DNA from: Pyrocephalus nanus
Taxonomy: Eukaryota; Chordata; Aves; Passeriformes; Tyrannidae
Length of the DNA stretch: 64,000 bases
Assembly (NCBI GenBank): GCA_038380795.1
Contig: CM076259.1
Location: 79,333,224 to 79,397,223 of the forward strand
Direction of reading: 5' to 3'
Shown here: piece by piece, positions 36,346 to 51,544 of the stretch
Numbering within the stretch: the stretch's first letter is position 1
Layout: every line of letters begins with the position of its first letter
The notes under the pieces: model-generated
The model's database searches: none
The model's input: only the letters and a program-made list of their open reading frames with translations
What the model was told of the DNA's origin: nothing
Program-made: the position numbers and the translations under genes

Positions 36346-39300
36346 ATAGGCTGGAAAAAAGCCTTTGGAGTACACCTAAGAAAACCTGGCAAATTGAGTC
36401 AGCATTCTCAAAGGTGGTCTCTGATTTTGAGATTATTATTTTAACAGCAATACCTGAAGGCCAGATGTTCAGCTCTGCAGTGCTAGGCAGCCTCTGCTCT
36501 GCTCTCAGCAGCTCTAGTGCTTCTGGAAATCAGGCCAAGAATTCTGGTTCCCCAAACACAAAACTGTGGAAATTTGTGCACAAACAATTTTCCGTAAATT
36601 CACAAAATCAGTTCCATTTTTCAATCCAGCTAAAAGGCTCTGCTTGCCTATGTCAGGCCTCTTCTGGAAGATCCATGAGTGGGTAGGAGCCTTTTCACCA
36701 GAGGTTGTCACAGTTATCCCTGTGCTGTCCTGTTTGGACTGCTGCACAACACTCAGCAGAGAGTTAGATATCTCTCTATCTAACTTAAAAACAGCCCACG
36801 TATAAACAGATATGCAGATCAAGTGCAATACAGCATTGTGGTTGCAAATCAGTCCACAAACCTATTTAGTGTGGGGGTGAATAGATGTTCCATTGGTGTT
36901 TCATCACTGTGTTTAAGAAAAAGGAAATCCACTAAATGAGTTTAGAGAAGAAAAAAGTGAAGCCAGGAGAACATACCAGAAAATAGAAAAGAGAAATAGA
37001 AATGGTCTGAATTTAGTTTTTGAAGACCTGGACAAATAGGAGGAGTGGACATGGAATGAAGTTGTGTAATAAGACAGAGAAAAAAGCAGTACAGAAGTTC
37101 AGGGGCTCACTCATAAGAATCGGAAGCAAAGTTTATATGGGCTGAGACACTGTGAGTAAATGCAAAGTAAATACAAAAATTTTGCATCTAGAAACCTCTC
37201 CCCTCATACATCCACTGAAGTACCAGGGTTTGTTTGCAGAACTTCTTGTAAATTTTATCACTGCAGAATGACATTTTTAATCATCAAAAAAGTACCTGGG
37301 ATCAGCTAAATATATAGGATGAGTGGGCCTGAGAACACCCTGATACTCAAGTCTGGACATGCTGAGGCTGTACCTCATTTCTTCATCAGGATGGGAACAC
37401 TTTAGGTGCCAAATGTTCCTGCCACTCCTCCCTTTTTAAAAATCATTCACCCTTCAGGCTCTGAGGGATGCCAGCAGAGACACTGATGGATGGAAAGACA
37501 AGTAGATAATATAAATCTTGCTGCTTTGCCAGATCTCTTCCCAAGCTGTGGACCTTTGGATCCATTTATCTAGATTGGGAAATGAAAGCTTATGCTCATA
37601 GGACAACTAAGCTGCCACAGGTTGCAGCCTGACACTGTAAAAGAATTCTGTATAAACCACTTTATCAGAGCTCTGAAGTGAGCAGGGTATTTGCTCATGG
37701 TGATATCCAGGGGAGTGCCATCCACTCCCTGCCTCAGACAACCCATTTCTGTTAGCGAAGCTTTTTTAGAAACTGAAACAAATTAATGGAGTCATGCTTA
37801 CAAAGAAAAGGGGAAAAAACCCCTCTCTCCTTTATTTTTCTAATCTATCAAAGCCTTCAGAATGCTATTGAAGGTATTTAACTATTTGTTCCAATGAATA
37901 ATAACAAAATAGTGCACTATTTGGAAAAAAAATAAATCTCTCTTCTCTACCCACAGATTGTCTGTTTCTTGACTGACACTGCTCAGGCTAACAACTTTTT
38001 CAACACACACAGTCTGCAAACCTTTTACCAAAAAGTTATTTGGTACCTTAGCTTGTGTATCTATTAGACATGACTGATTCAAATCTCATCTACATTGGGT
38101 TACAAAGTAGAGGTAAAATTCTGAAATACTACACTCCACAGAAAACTGATGTAAAAATACTTAGGGTCCTCATTGGGGGCTAAGAGTTAATATTTTAATT
38201 ACGTGCATGCCTGATAAAAGTATACTTGTTATTAGAACTGAAAGTGAGCTACTCGCTTTGGTTAAATGCTAAATTTTACACTGAAATTAAAGGAAGAATT
38301 ACACAGCTACCCCTGGCCAGAGATTTCAACAAGTACTAAGCAGTAAATACATAACATTTCTCTCTGAGTGCTCTCATCAGCGCCATGCCATGCCCACCAT
38401 CACCTAAAAGCAACGGCCAGCATGTAGAATGGCCATTAATTGAAGCCCTGAATTTGGGATAAACAGATCACACCATGAGGATGCTCCAGGGATGTCATTA
38501 AAGGCAATGTCTTCAGGACGAGCCTGTCTCCTGCTGGTGATAGATGTGCCTGTCATGGAAGAAGCAGGCAGCTGGTGCTGGGGCAGGGAGAAGTCTCTCT
38601 CCCTGGCACCTGCCATGGGGTGCACAGACAGCCCACAGATTTCAGGGTGTGCATGGAATTGGCTGCAGGGCAGGGCAGTGGTAAATTCAGACCTTACCCT
38701 GCCAGACAAAGAATTGCTTCATGATGGATGTTCAACATCGTTTCCTTTTGGATTCTTCCAGGCAAGGCCACTAGCCATGGTGGGTGGGAGAAGGAACCTG
38801 TTCCTTTCTGGGTCATGGCTCAATTTATGAATATTTAAATAGACTCTCTCTCCCTTCAGTGAAACTCAGCAGATACCAGACTTTCATTATCTTGGCCATT
38901 TCTTTATTATGCTTTTTTTAGATTTCACTTCTAAAATCATGTCCTCAAGCAAGTTAATTTTTATGTCTTTTTAACTTATGGGGAGTATTTCTGCTCATAT
39001 GTCACTCCCTGTTTAGTTCTCAGGATAAAGTCTTCTGTGGATACCACATTTAAAACTAAATAAATTACCACTTGTATTTCATGAAACATATTCTTTTCTG
39101 CTTCAAAAAGAAAACTTATAGTAAATGAAAAAAAAAAAAAGGGAAAAATAATTATTTAATACCATTCTGGTTTACATCCTTTTAAATTAAAAGCTAAACA
39201 CTGTGCAAAAATTATAATATTAGCATAATCTTATCTATTTTAATAACCTGAACATTTTCTAGATTTGCTGAAACTGCTACCAGGAGTCAATCCTTCAGGC

Positions 39301-42300
39301 CAATGAGCAGAGTGACAAATAGATAGAGCTGAGTAAAAGTACCCTTGAATAATTTATAATCATTAATGTTTTATTTGTCTAAATGTAATATTTATTACTC
39401 TCATTTATGAAATTACTTAATGAAACATAAAATGTTATGAGCTATAATTTATTTTATTAAAATGAAAATCGGAACATTCAATTACTGGTATGGATAATCT
39501 CATCTGAATCCTTATTGTTGAGTACTCTGATTCTTTCTAAAGCTCAGAAGGTACAGGTACATTACTTACAGAACAACTGTTCTTCATGAAGAATAGAGAG
39601 GCCCTACAACACTCAAGAGAGTGCTTATTATATTTATTTTTCATGGATTAAAACAGCAGTCTAAAAACTCTCCACTGCCTTGGATAACAAAGGCCCAACC
39701 TACAAACATTTATAAATATAAATAACCTTAATTAGTATACCTGATGCTAGGGGTAAGCTATACATAAACTAAAATATACAAACCCATTTATGATCTGAAG
39801 ATAGGTACTCTGTGAAATATTCCAGGTATTTATCAATGCTGTTCCTGCAAGCAGACATGGAGATGGCCTCACCTGTATCTGCCACTGAGAAAGACACAGT
39901 TGGAAACTGTACTATTTGGAACCTAATCTAAGGCAAAATGCCAGGATTGGAATTCGTTTGTCTCCTATACTTTCATAATGAAGATATTTATTCTAAAGTG
40001 AAAACTTCTTTCACAAAATACTACTCTGCATGAATAAGTTAGCTGCACATGATGTGAAAGACAGCAAAGTGAACTAGGTCAGCTGTGCTGTTAAAAAAGA
40101 AAAAAAAAGGACAAAAAAAGAGGACAAAATAGAGCAGCTAATTTAAAACCAGAACACAAAAAAATCAAGGTTTAAAAAAGGTCCTGGATTATTTTAAAAT
40201 TTTTAAATTCCCAGTCTTCTGTTGCATTACATTTGTACTTTTTTTCTGTGTTTCTGTTTTCTTCATATTACAAGATGATCCCACTTTTTTCTTGTGAAAG
40301 GCCAGATCCCCATTTCCTCAATGGCAAAAAAAATCACATTTGATTTCTTACACAGAAAGCATTATCATTTGATTCTGTAAGTCAATACATTTAAATGCCT
40401 GTTCTGGCAAAGTAACGAGGCCTCTTTCCATTCTAAAAGTTACATGCCTCCTCAAACACAATCCCTCGCTAAAACACTCCCACTGCCTCTCTCTTCTCTA
40501 AATATCGCTGATGCCAGGTTAGGCATCACTGAACTGTCTTTCTGAGCTCATCTGAAATTTGAATTAAATGAGGTTCCTCCTCCAATGATGTGTACGTGCC
40601 TTGCTTCCTGTGCACCTCCTTACAAACCCACTGAGAGGTATTTGGATTTGGACACAGCTTATTATCATACGAATCTAAATATATGAGATACTGCATGAGA
40701 CCAAAACTACAGGATCCTAGGCAGTAAACTAAAGAAATAATTGATTTTAAGTTCCAGTTCATTAAACTGATTTACAAGAACTTATTGAAAGATATACGAA
40801 ACCCCTGAAATGGAACAGGCAGTAACTAATCCATGCAAATCACAAAACTCTTTTCTAGTGCAGCATTAAGTGTTTTAGATCCCCTGAGCAATGCTCTGTT
40901 TGGATTCTGAACGGGTCAGCGCTTAAATACATCAGTGATATAAAAGTCAGTCAGAGATGATGTATTAATGGGAGAAAGAGAGGCTATTACTTCTATATCA
41001 GAACATAGCACTCAACTGTCAGAGTTAAGTCCAGGTTTCACTGGACAAACTATAAGCACCAAGCTGTTATTTGGTGCTCCTTCTTCCAAATGTGAGTACC
41101 CAAACCCACAGTGATCTCTGCATCTAGATGAGGATGGCACAGTATTAAACACGTCATAAGAATACTTGAGATCCTTTATATTTTGCCTTTGTTTTCAGAT
41201 TTCCTTATTAATTTATAGGATGTTTCAAGTGCCTCTCTACAATTAAAGGAATAAAATTATTTTTTTTTTTTTTTATAATCACACAGTTAAAGGTACTTGG
41301 GTTTGAAGAAACCCAGCATTGCAACAATGAATTCACTCACAGGATCACTGACTTTCTATTTACCCAAACACCATCTACAGTGTCACTCCTGCGCCAGGCT
41401 GAGCAGGTTGTTAAACAATTTCTTGTAATTCCCCACAAGGGAAGAACTGCTGCAAGTTTCATGGCAGAGCAGTTTCATGAACCAACCTGAAACACCCTCT
41501 GCTGTACAGTGTAAATACTTATCAGGGACCCAGAAAGAGCTGTATGTCTGTAAGTCATCTAAAATCTTCTTTCTTAACAGAATAGGATGAATGCAATTAG
41601 CACCAAGGATAAACACAACCCAGGACCATGAGTCCTAATACTCTATTTAATCCTATAACAGATCTTGGGGTAAAATCAAGACAGTATTTAACACCTGTGG
41701 AGGTAAATTCTTTTATAGTTGCAAAAAAATTATTTTATTGATAAGTAAATGAGACCTGAGTACTGATGAAAAAAGTCTTTGGAGAGTTGAGCTGAATTAT
41801 TTTACTGCAAAATATTGCTAACAGCTACCTGTTCAGAAAAGCCCTACAACAGATGGGCCTGTGTGGAGGAAAAATAAGAAGGATGAAGGTATGTCCTCTC
41901 CCAATCAACCCTTCGTGCTTACTAGAGGTACAAGAACAAGAGTGGAATAATTGGCTTCCACATTCTTTTCTAAAGGCAAAGAGACCCAGCTGTGATTTCA
42001 GAAGTGGAAGCAGGTAAGGGTGGTAATTGCTTCCATCAGGCCACCAGCTGTGTGTTGGGCCCGTGAGCAGGACTTGGGACTTGTCAGGCTCTACTTGGGC
42101 TGGTCCTGGTTTGGAGCTTTGTTAGAGCCTGTTTAACTGTAGTTATTCTATTAAATGTAGTTATTAACTTTAGACTTCCAGTATAACCCTCGTTGAAAGA
42201 GACTTCATAAGGTCCAACCACTGCTTGAAGCAGAGTCACCTGTGAGAGGATGCTGCTAATGCTTTTTTCTGTTATTATTTATATTTTTTAATAAGTTTAA

Positions 42301-45193
42301 AGTTTAATAAGTTTAAGTTTAGTTTCTACATTGGTAGCATGCAATTACTAGAGGATTTCAACTCTCCTTTAGTTAAAAGTTCTACTTTAAACAGCTGTTA
42401 AAAGATGCTAAACAGTCAGACAAAAATGCTTGGAAGGAAAGAAAAAAATTAAACTTGATACTTGTTCCTTGTTTTCAGATCTCATAATTTTTACATCAAT
42501 GATTTCCAATGACTTGTGAGGAACAGTGTAATGCTGTGCCAAAAACAAAGTGGTTATGCATTAACAACTTTTTAAGGCATTTCCAACTCAGGCCATTTTT
42601 AAATCAGCCTTTATCAGATATAATTACTGTACTCTAACCCAAACTCTTCAAATTCCAAATGTTCACTTTAAAACGTGAAATTCCTCTAAAATAAGTATCT
42701 CCTCCTAACTGAATTACCAAGAATAAAAGGAAAAATTAGAAAGATTAACCAGCAGGATCTAACAATCTGAGAGATCCAATACTATTAAAAAAATAAGAAC
42801 GCCCAGTGAAGCCAATGCCAAACAATACTAGTTATTCGTGTAATTTCAAGTCATATATTTTAGTGGCAACCCATACACTCTACATGTCTGTAGATATGTC
42901 TTCAGTCTGCTTCTCAAGAAAACCAAAAGCCAAATCTCAGATGAAAAAATACCTGCCACCACTTTTTGTTCACATTCTTTTCCTAATGAATTTTATAGCT
43001 TTACAAAGAAATTATTTTAAAAATATTTCATTAGTGGAAAGAATAGTAAATAATTAACTATCTGTACATTGCATTTAGTTTTGATTTATGATGAACTTTT
43101 GCAGTGTATGAGCCCTAAGACTCCTATTTACCATACTGTTAATGCCCTTTATAGTACTATAACAGATAGAGACAGAATTAACATGCTGTTCCACTTCTAA
43201 TATCTCTTACCACTTTCAAAACAACATATGGCTGAGGTTGAATACATTTTTGAGAACTCTATTTGTTTAGCAAAAGCTGGTATCATCTTAAATTAATTTT
43301 TCCTTTAAATTCTATTAAGATTACTCTTAAATATATCAGTAGTACTCTAATGTACTTCAATCAAAAATGAGTAACACCAAGGCAGGTTTTTGTGTTATAT
43401 GTTATTAGCTACTTCACAGAACTGAGCAAATGCTGCCATTCCCATCTTCCTGCTGGAACACAAAGGCAGATCTCAAGATTAACAACCCTGTGACAAGTAA
43501 AAGCAAAGGCATATTTGCATCTTTCAAAATACCCACTCAGATAAAAGCTCTCTAAGCCTGCCTAACACTATCTGCTTACCTTCTCTTATTTACTCTTTTT
43601 TTTCCTGTACCACTCCTGCTTCTAAGTGCCTGTAGCACCTCCCCACCTGTGCTCATCAAATGCCTTAATTGCAGTTCCAGTGTCCTGCACTTCTCCAGGT
43701 CTGAGTGAGGGCATCAGCTAGGTCTGGAGATAAGGGCAGATAGCCTCTGAAAGCTCCCATGCCTCCTGGGCCCTGGATTCATCAGCCATCTGAAAATCTG
43801 ATTCCAAGGAGTTAAGAATAATTACCTTATTAAATACTAGCTTTTTACCCACAGCAATTCTCAACAATAAAATAGATGGGAAAACACAGACTTCTTGCCC
43901 ACCCATCACTTTCCCCAGACAGCAGCAAAGACATGGAAACAGTAGGATGGAAAGGTGCAGGACCCTTCCTGACATCTCTTCCACAGCCAAAAAACTAAAT
44001 ATTTACTGGGATAATTTTTGAGCCTGGGCTACGAAGCCTGTCAAGGATTTTGTAGCATATGTGCAACAGTACACAGACAAATAAGCTTTGTAATGATTTA
44101 CAGTCAGAGGCTAGGACTGTTGCCAATATTTATTATAATTTTTCAGTGCAGAAAAATTACTATTTTGGAGACAATCACCCCATAATGCCTGACAGCAGAT
44201 TCAGCTAACAAAAAACCCACAAAGAATAGGACAAAGTAGCAAAGTTGTTATTCTGGAAGTGTGGGAGGGAGCAAATGAGCATCTTTTTGTGGAGCACCTA
44301 AGGAGAAAATTCTCAGATCAGAAGCAAACCAGAGTGCAGGTGTATACAATTTACAGTTGAAGAAATAAAAGAACAGTGGGCTATTGCAAAAATGGAGCCA
44401 CTCTTAGACAAAGTATATAAGCAGCACAGCGAGGTTTTTGTCCTGCAAATTTCTGGGCTCTCCTGCCCTAACACATCATGAACGTAAGTGGGTAATATAC
44501 TGCTAACTCTATGAAGACAAAAAAAATGGTCTCTTTCTGGGGCTTTTGGACAGTTTCAAAGTGAATTTTGCAAGAATAACAGTCCTTTGTCTCCTTCACT
44601 GAGCTAAAAATCATTTACTCTTTGCAGACCAGGGTAAATGAAATGAAAATTATTGCTCACACCTTAAGAGTGACAAACTAAATGATGTACTACCCAGCAG
44701 GCTTTCTGCTCGTCTTAACTAAACAATTTCACAAATTCAAAATCTTGACTTTTGTAAGGATCAGTATCTTCTCCTTGAAACCTCCACCGCCGGGCAGATG
44801 AGTCTGGCCCTCACATGAGATGCTGTGCTGAGCGTCTTTGTGGCTGCTTGCCAAGCAATACTTTTGTGGAACTCCTGAAGCAAAGCATCGTACTCTGACA
44901 CATTTTGCAAGCTGTCCTATATTATCAAGAGCAGTGACAAAATAAAACTGTCTCACTGTTTGACTTTTTCCCATGCTAATCCATGCTGCTTGGCCAACCA
45001 GTGTGAAACTAAATAGCTGACGGTATTTTTAGGGAAAAACAGCACCAAAATCTGGGGGTTCGGAGAACTGTGGAATAGCTCCAAGAGGCTTTCTGATGAG
45101 TCATTATCCAGCTGTCTGAAGCTTTTGGCAGCAAAGGCATTAAAAACATATTATGACTGCACAGCTTTCACTACAGGTCCTTGCTCCAGATGA

Positions 45194-45210
45194 TTTTTTT
45201 TTTTTTTTTT
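45194..45210. repeat. T17 homopolymer
   Basis: Seventeen uninterrupted Ts (an A-run on the FGF14-sense strand). No retroposon body recognised beside it. Confidence 0.9.
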
Positions 45211-45754
45211 GCCTCTATGTACTGCTGTCTACATTCTTTGCAGGATGCTTATTCAGGTACTGCTAACTACAACCATTGCAGGTTATTTATTCACTGAGAA
45301 TTCTGCTTATACCTCAATATTAAATAGCTGTTGGGTGGCCTTGGATGGTGCTATTCAACGACAGTGGTTGTAAATGTCCTATTTCCTCAGACTAAATCTG
45401 CATCAGCCAAATTTTCTTACTTGTCATTTTTTACACAAATGCCCTGAGGAAGATTGTCATTCTAGGCAATGACCTACATTAGGGCAGGCTGGCTGCTGCA
45501 GCCAAGGGGACCACCTTCCAGTGCTATCTTTGCCTCCTCACCACTGTGCTCCAACTCCAACTCTTGTTCCTCACACAAAGCCTCTTGCACACCTTTAGTC
45601 TTCCAGGAAATAACTCTAGCATCTTAAGGAAAAAAAAATCCACAGGGAATATTCAGAAAGAATTTAATTACCTTATACAAGCTGTCACTGAAAAACACTC
45701 CACACATGCTAGAGAGACAAAATACCCACCATGTAAGAGTATGTACAATAACTG

Positions 45755-46263
45755 CATTAAGAGAAGCGATTCTTCTCCTCCACTCCACTCTCATCAGACC
45801 CCAGCTGAGTACTGTGTTCAGTATGGACCTGTTGAAGCAAGTCCAGAGGATGTCCATGAAAATGATCAGAGGATTGAAGCACCTCATACTATGAAGACAG
45901 GTCAAGAAAGTTGGGGTTGTTCAGCCTGGAGAAGTGAAGACTCCATGAAGACCTCCTAGCAGCCTCCCAGTACCTAAACAGGGCTACAAGAGAGCTGGAG
46001 AGCAACTTTTTACAAGGGAATGTAGAGATAAGGCAAGGGAAAATCAACTTTAGGTTTAGATTAGATATTAGTGAGAAATTCTTTACTCTGAGGGTGGTGA
46101 GGCACTGGAAGAGGTTGCCCAGAGAAATTGTGAACACTGGAAGTGCTCAAGGCCAGTCTGGATGGGGCTCTGAGCAACCTGGTCTGGTGGAAGGTTCCCT
46201 GCCCATGGCAGTGGGGAGATCTTAAAGTCCCTTCCAACCTAAACTGTCATATGATTCTATGAT
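45755..46263 (+). mobile_element. CR1 LINE 3' end, about 0.5 kb
   Basis: This is the longest CR1 fragment in the window. In forward order it has ATCAGACCCCAGCTGAGTAC, GTCCAGAGGATGTCCATGAA, GTTCAGCCTGGAGAAG, a GACCTCCTAGCAGCCTCCCA block, GGGTGGTGAGGCACTGGAAG, GGTTGCCCAGAGAAATTGTG, CAGTCTGGATGGGGCTCTGA, CCCTTCCAACCTAAACTGTC and a terminal ATGATTCTATGAT. It contains the last part of the ORF2 region and the 3' UTR, but no intact reverse transcriptase. The open frames at 45546-45959 (+) and 45624-45905 (-) overlap it and are not host genes. It is antisense to FGF14. The 5' edge is uncertain. Confidence 0.93.
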
Positions 46264-49200
46264 ATGTCCTGGTCTGTTTAGGTCATGAGTACGTCCTCCT
46301 GGAACACAGAAAATAAACTCTACACTAGAAGTATATATATATTTGGTAGCAGAGAATATAAAGGATCTCTTTTGCAAATTTTAGCTATCAACTCTCCTTA
46401 TATAGCCAGTTGAGAGACAGGTGCACCTTCACAGAGAGACCCCTTGCAACTTATGATGTTGAAAAAGATTAAATAATGTTAATTATTTTACACTGGTCAT
46501 AAAGAGCATCTAGAAGAATCATCTCATGCTAATTGTTGAAATTCAGAAAAAAAACCAAAAGACCTCGGGTGTGGAAAAAATAATAGTAAATATGTGATCA
46601 AGTGTTACAGCTGTAAGCAGTATGTTCTTTAAGAATTTATACAAATAAATGCACAATTTCTCTTATTTTGTGTATAGTATCACAAAAATCTATACTGCCA
46701 GCAATCCATCAGTACCTAGCACAAATACCTCTCTTACAAATAAAAATGCTGGGTGAGCACTTGAAGACCACTGTCACTGAGGAATCTCAAGGTTTGAAGT
46801 GTTGTTATTTACTGTGCAGCTTCACTAAGCACACACTGTAGCAGAGGAAAAACCAGAAATATTCCTATATGTTAGAATAAACTAAGACATATATTTAACT
46901 ATTTTAAAAGTATATTTCATTATTTAACAATCATCAGCTCATGCTCCAAGTTGTGTTCGTACAGAGAGACCATAGGGTCCATGACTGTAGGATTTGCACT
47001 CAAGCCTCATGAATATAGCCTACAAAGCTTCAATTATAGGATGAAGGATAATACAGTTTTAAAAGAGGAAAAAAAAATCCAACAAATTACAATTGTTTCG
47101 TTTGTGAATACTGAAGTTTAAAGATGATTGGCTAGTATTGCTCAGGCAATCTATTTACATCTCCATACTACATCTATCACTATAGCAACTGCAGCCTGGG
47201 AGATGTTTCCAAGACTCTTAAAAGCAATTAATTTTCCAGGAGATGTAAAACTGTATCTCTGCTCTTTTATAAAGGAGTTAAATGCAGCATACCAAGTACC
47301 CCAACAGCCCAACTGCAACAGTTATCACAATTTACATCCTAGGAACATCTACTCACGGTTAAGATTGTTATTCAATAGCACATCACACGCATGCAATTTT
47401 AGGAAGGTGGAGAAGAACACACTCGGTTCACAGGGACTGGAAACCCGTGAACTAGTCCAAGGCAAATAAGAAGGCCTGGGCAACAGTGTGGTCACTGCTT
47501 GCGGCTGACAGGGAAACGAGACAGTGTCTGCTCCCAGCAGGACATGCAGCAGCACATGGACTGCAAGAGATCTGTGCTAACACATCTCTCCTTGGCTTCC
47601 CAACTTGTGGCACACAGGCTATTTAAAGAATCTATAAATGGACATAAACAAAAGCTTGCTCCCCAGTCATATGGTATCACTAATGCTTCCTCTTTTATGT
47701 GGCAGCCAAACAGGAACTGACATGTGTTTCTGCTCTGGGAGTTGAAGACAGCTCTAATGTGTCACTGGCTTTAATCACAACTAGAACTGTCCCTGTAAAA
47801 AACCATACTGATGGAACAAAACATCCTATTAATCATCACCCCATGCTGCTCAGTATTTCAGAAACCAATACACACAGGCAAGAATGTCAAGAGAGCCATG
47901 AGATACTGTGATTTAATTGGAAGACAGAGATTCTTTCTGGACAGAGAGTTTATCTTCTAGATATCTTCTAGAAGATTGAATAACACAGCGGCTATAACTT
48001 ATTTCATTAGGTACATTTTTAAAATACATGTGGTTTTGTAGAGAATGAGATCTCATGAAAATCTAAGTTTGGAGGAACTCTCTCCTCCTCATCGGTTCCC
48101 CTTCTCTAATGGTGCTCTCTGTGCCCCACCTGGGGGCTTATGCATTTTATCAAAAAGTACTTCTCTTCATCTTCACCTTGCTCCTGGCTCACAGCCACCT
48201 AACTCGGAAAATCAGTGAAACTTTAGGCAGACTATTGCACTTAACCATACATTTCCTGCAGTAAAATGAAGAGAGAAAGGGAAACGCACCCAAAATCAAC
48301 TCATGCATGTTTGGGAAGAAGGACAGCTCCTATACGTGGTGGCACTGACTGGTGCTGGTAACATTTGAGCTGGCATAAGAAGAAACAACTGCTGCTTTTT
48401 CCTCAAACTGCCACTCATTAACCATGGTGTTCCTGTAACCAGAATTTCACCTGATTTTCATCATTAGTGGCCTTATTTAATTGCTTTCATTACTAGCGGC
48501 TCCCTTTCCTGCCTTATACTTTTCAGAGCCAAACACTTGAGAAACTTCTGATTATCATTATTTCCTCCTCTCAAACTGGTCCTAATTTTATCACGGTGTT
48601 TTGTCAGTGCTAATCCCTCAGTTGGTATTCATTTACCCTTTAAATCTCTTTGGGCAGGCAGTTATCACCACATACTTACTAGTTACCATTATCACCAACC
48701 TTTTCTTAAATATTATCTGCAAATGTGAAAATATTGGAAAGGTCATAACAAGCATGAGAAGGAGTCTGGTAGGACTACAAGAAGTAGCAATCAAGAAGCC
48801 CACTTCAACTGATTACTGAAATTTGAAAAATATTCCTGTTCTTCTTAGGTTTTCATTAAAGAGGGATGAGGTTGGGTAAAGATTCTGAACACCAACCTGT
48901 AGAAAAGTTTCTGACTCCCGATCCAGCTGGTCAGACCACAAAGCAGCCCAGATATAAAAAAGTCCTCCTGGTGCAAAACTGTCACAACCTCACCTGACAA
49001 ATTTTATGCTAATCTCAGCATGGGCTTAGCTGAAAACTGCATTCCTCTTCTGTAAATTTAAGGAGCATGTGCTTGATTAATAAATTATGAGAGATTTGCC
49101 CAGAAGCAGTGAACCCACATCAATGCACAGCATTGCTACTTACTTACATTGATACCAGACAAATCACATCTGCTTTGGGTCCTCCCACATACACTGTCCA

Positions 49201-51544
49201 AGCATACTGAGAAACAGAGGACAATAGTCTCTGCAGCAGTGCAATATCAAATCATAAACCCATTTATTTTTATTTATATAATTTACAGATTTGGCATATT
49301 GTATTTTCTGTAGCCAAAAGATTTGCTACTTGTAGTAATTTTCATTTCAGTACAGCACTGTCGAAGTAAGTTATTTATTTAAAATAGTTTGATAATTCAA
49401 CATCTCCAAGTAATAAATAAATAAATCCCCATAGCTCAGTGACAATTCAGATGATGGACAGAAAAATCTTACAGCTCCTGTGCTGCTACAAACCCCGCAC
49501 TCAACGGAAGACCTGAATGAGGACTTCAGGTGTCTATTTGGAGACTTTTCTACATAACAGTTTAGCTTAAACTAACTTAAATGCTGTCCAGCAGCTCTTG
49601 AGCTCACAGTATGCCACCACAGCATCTCCTAAAGACACTATGGCCCAGTGACAAAAATAAGTGGCAGGCAGCTGAATCCCAGCATGATGTAAGGGTTGCT
49701 CTTAAGTGGAGAAACACCCAGTTAACTATGGATAAACTTAATTTGCAAGCAGTGTTTGTCATTAAAGGAGGGCAAAAGAGCTCAAGTAGGAGCCAATAAT
49801 ACTTTTCATATAAGTGAAATGCCCTGTAATTATTTGCACTTAATTACATTATCATAGCAGTGAGAAGTCTGGGACATGCAATCACTTCCACTCTTTTTTT
49901 TAGAGCAAGAACTTCATCTTCCTTCTCCATCTCTTCCACAAATACAATATAACCCAATTAACACTTTATCTAACCCTTATCAGCACCTTTTTCAATTGAA
50001 TTCTGAAAAGGAAATAAAAAACATGTTCAGCTATGTATAATGAGGAAGTCAAATAGTCCAGAGTACTTTTCTCTAATTAGTGGGAAATAACTGAGAGTTT
50101 TAGAAGATTATTTCTCTCCAGATACATGCAGGTATGTACACTGATGAGAAACATTTGTGTAAATATACATGTGCCCATTTCTACACAAACAAAAAAAACA
50201 GTTCTTATGGGGCTACTCTACTGCATTAAAGAATATGATATATTTTTAAACATATGTGTATTGTTTTTTCTTTAATTTGCAGGTGCTCCAAGGAATACAC
50301 TCAGAAAAACAAAGAAAATTAGAAGTATCAAATGTATGCTGTACAGAAATTGGGCCTTTGGGAGGAAGTTTTACAGTTTTCTCCTGTGCTAAGCCTTGGA
50401 AATGAATGAAGTATGTACTGCAGGGGAACAAGAATACCAAAATTTTAGCAAAAAACCTATAAATTTCATGCTTTGAAATCTCTTTATCACAAGAAATGAA
50501 ATCTATTGCGGCCAATTTCCAGTACTGTTTTCTTTGTGCACACTAAAATTCAACAGGAACTGCCTTTTTGGAAAGTTTCTTTAGGCATCCACAAATTTCA
50601 CAAAGCACCTGTTCTGCGGGTGCAGAGTTACCTCTCTCCTCTGAACACTGTGCTGCAAGGAAAGAGGTGGGTTCAAACCCAAAGGGACCAAAAAGCCATA
50701 TTCAGGCTTGTGGGCAAGCTTTTCAGCTGCTTCTCCACATACCAATGATGTGGGATGCTGATGACCCAATCATTATGTTTGTAAAGAACAAGCCTGACTC
50801 TACTCTGCTAGGATCCTGTCCTCAAACAGAGGACAGACCAGATCTCAAGATGTGGATACCATTTTTTTCTTAATTATTACTCTCATGTAGTGTCAGTGGA
50901 GAGAGATGAGTTCTTTACTGAAGTGTGCTCTATTGGAATTCCAGAGGACTTTTTTCCCATTTCTGAATTGAAAGGAATCACTTTAGATCTGGATTTGCCC
51001 TTAGCCATTCCTAGGGTTTGCTATCGAGAATTTAAGCATATCTGCACCTCTGACAGGCACTGTGTATGCCACCCTATGAATCACAAAATCACAATCCCTT
51101 ATCTAGTTTTGAGTTCTGCTCATTTAATGAAAATTATCTACTCTAACCCTTCCTTTTTTTTTTTTTTAGGCAGATCCTATTTCTTTTTCCACTTTAATGA
51201 AAATTTCTAGGCAGTTTTCAGGGAGCTTGACTGCCGTATTTGATTGTCCAGATTTTATAATTTGTTTAGAACAACACTGTATTTTGTATGGACTTTTGAC
51301 TACGTGAACTTATTTCACTGCCCAGAAGGATCAGCAGAAGCAGGGTCTGACTGGCTTTCCAGGTAAGGAGGAATCCTCCAGACGCCCTGGGGCACCCATG
51401 CTGCTGGCCAAGCAGAGATCCATTTCCAGTGACAGTGAGCTTCTAGCAAAGGTGGTCTGTCATGATGGATTTGAGAAGATTCAATATATTTGTGTAAGTT
51501 AGGAAAAGGTGTCTTTAGATATTTCTTGAAGCAGAGCTCTAGAC

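Noticed and set aside
45546..45959. 137-residue open frame on the + strand
   Set aside because: Its second half is CR1 LINE sequence; the first half is low-information intron. Not a host gene.
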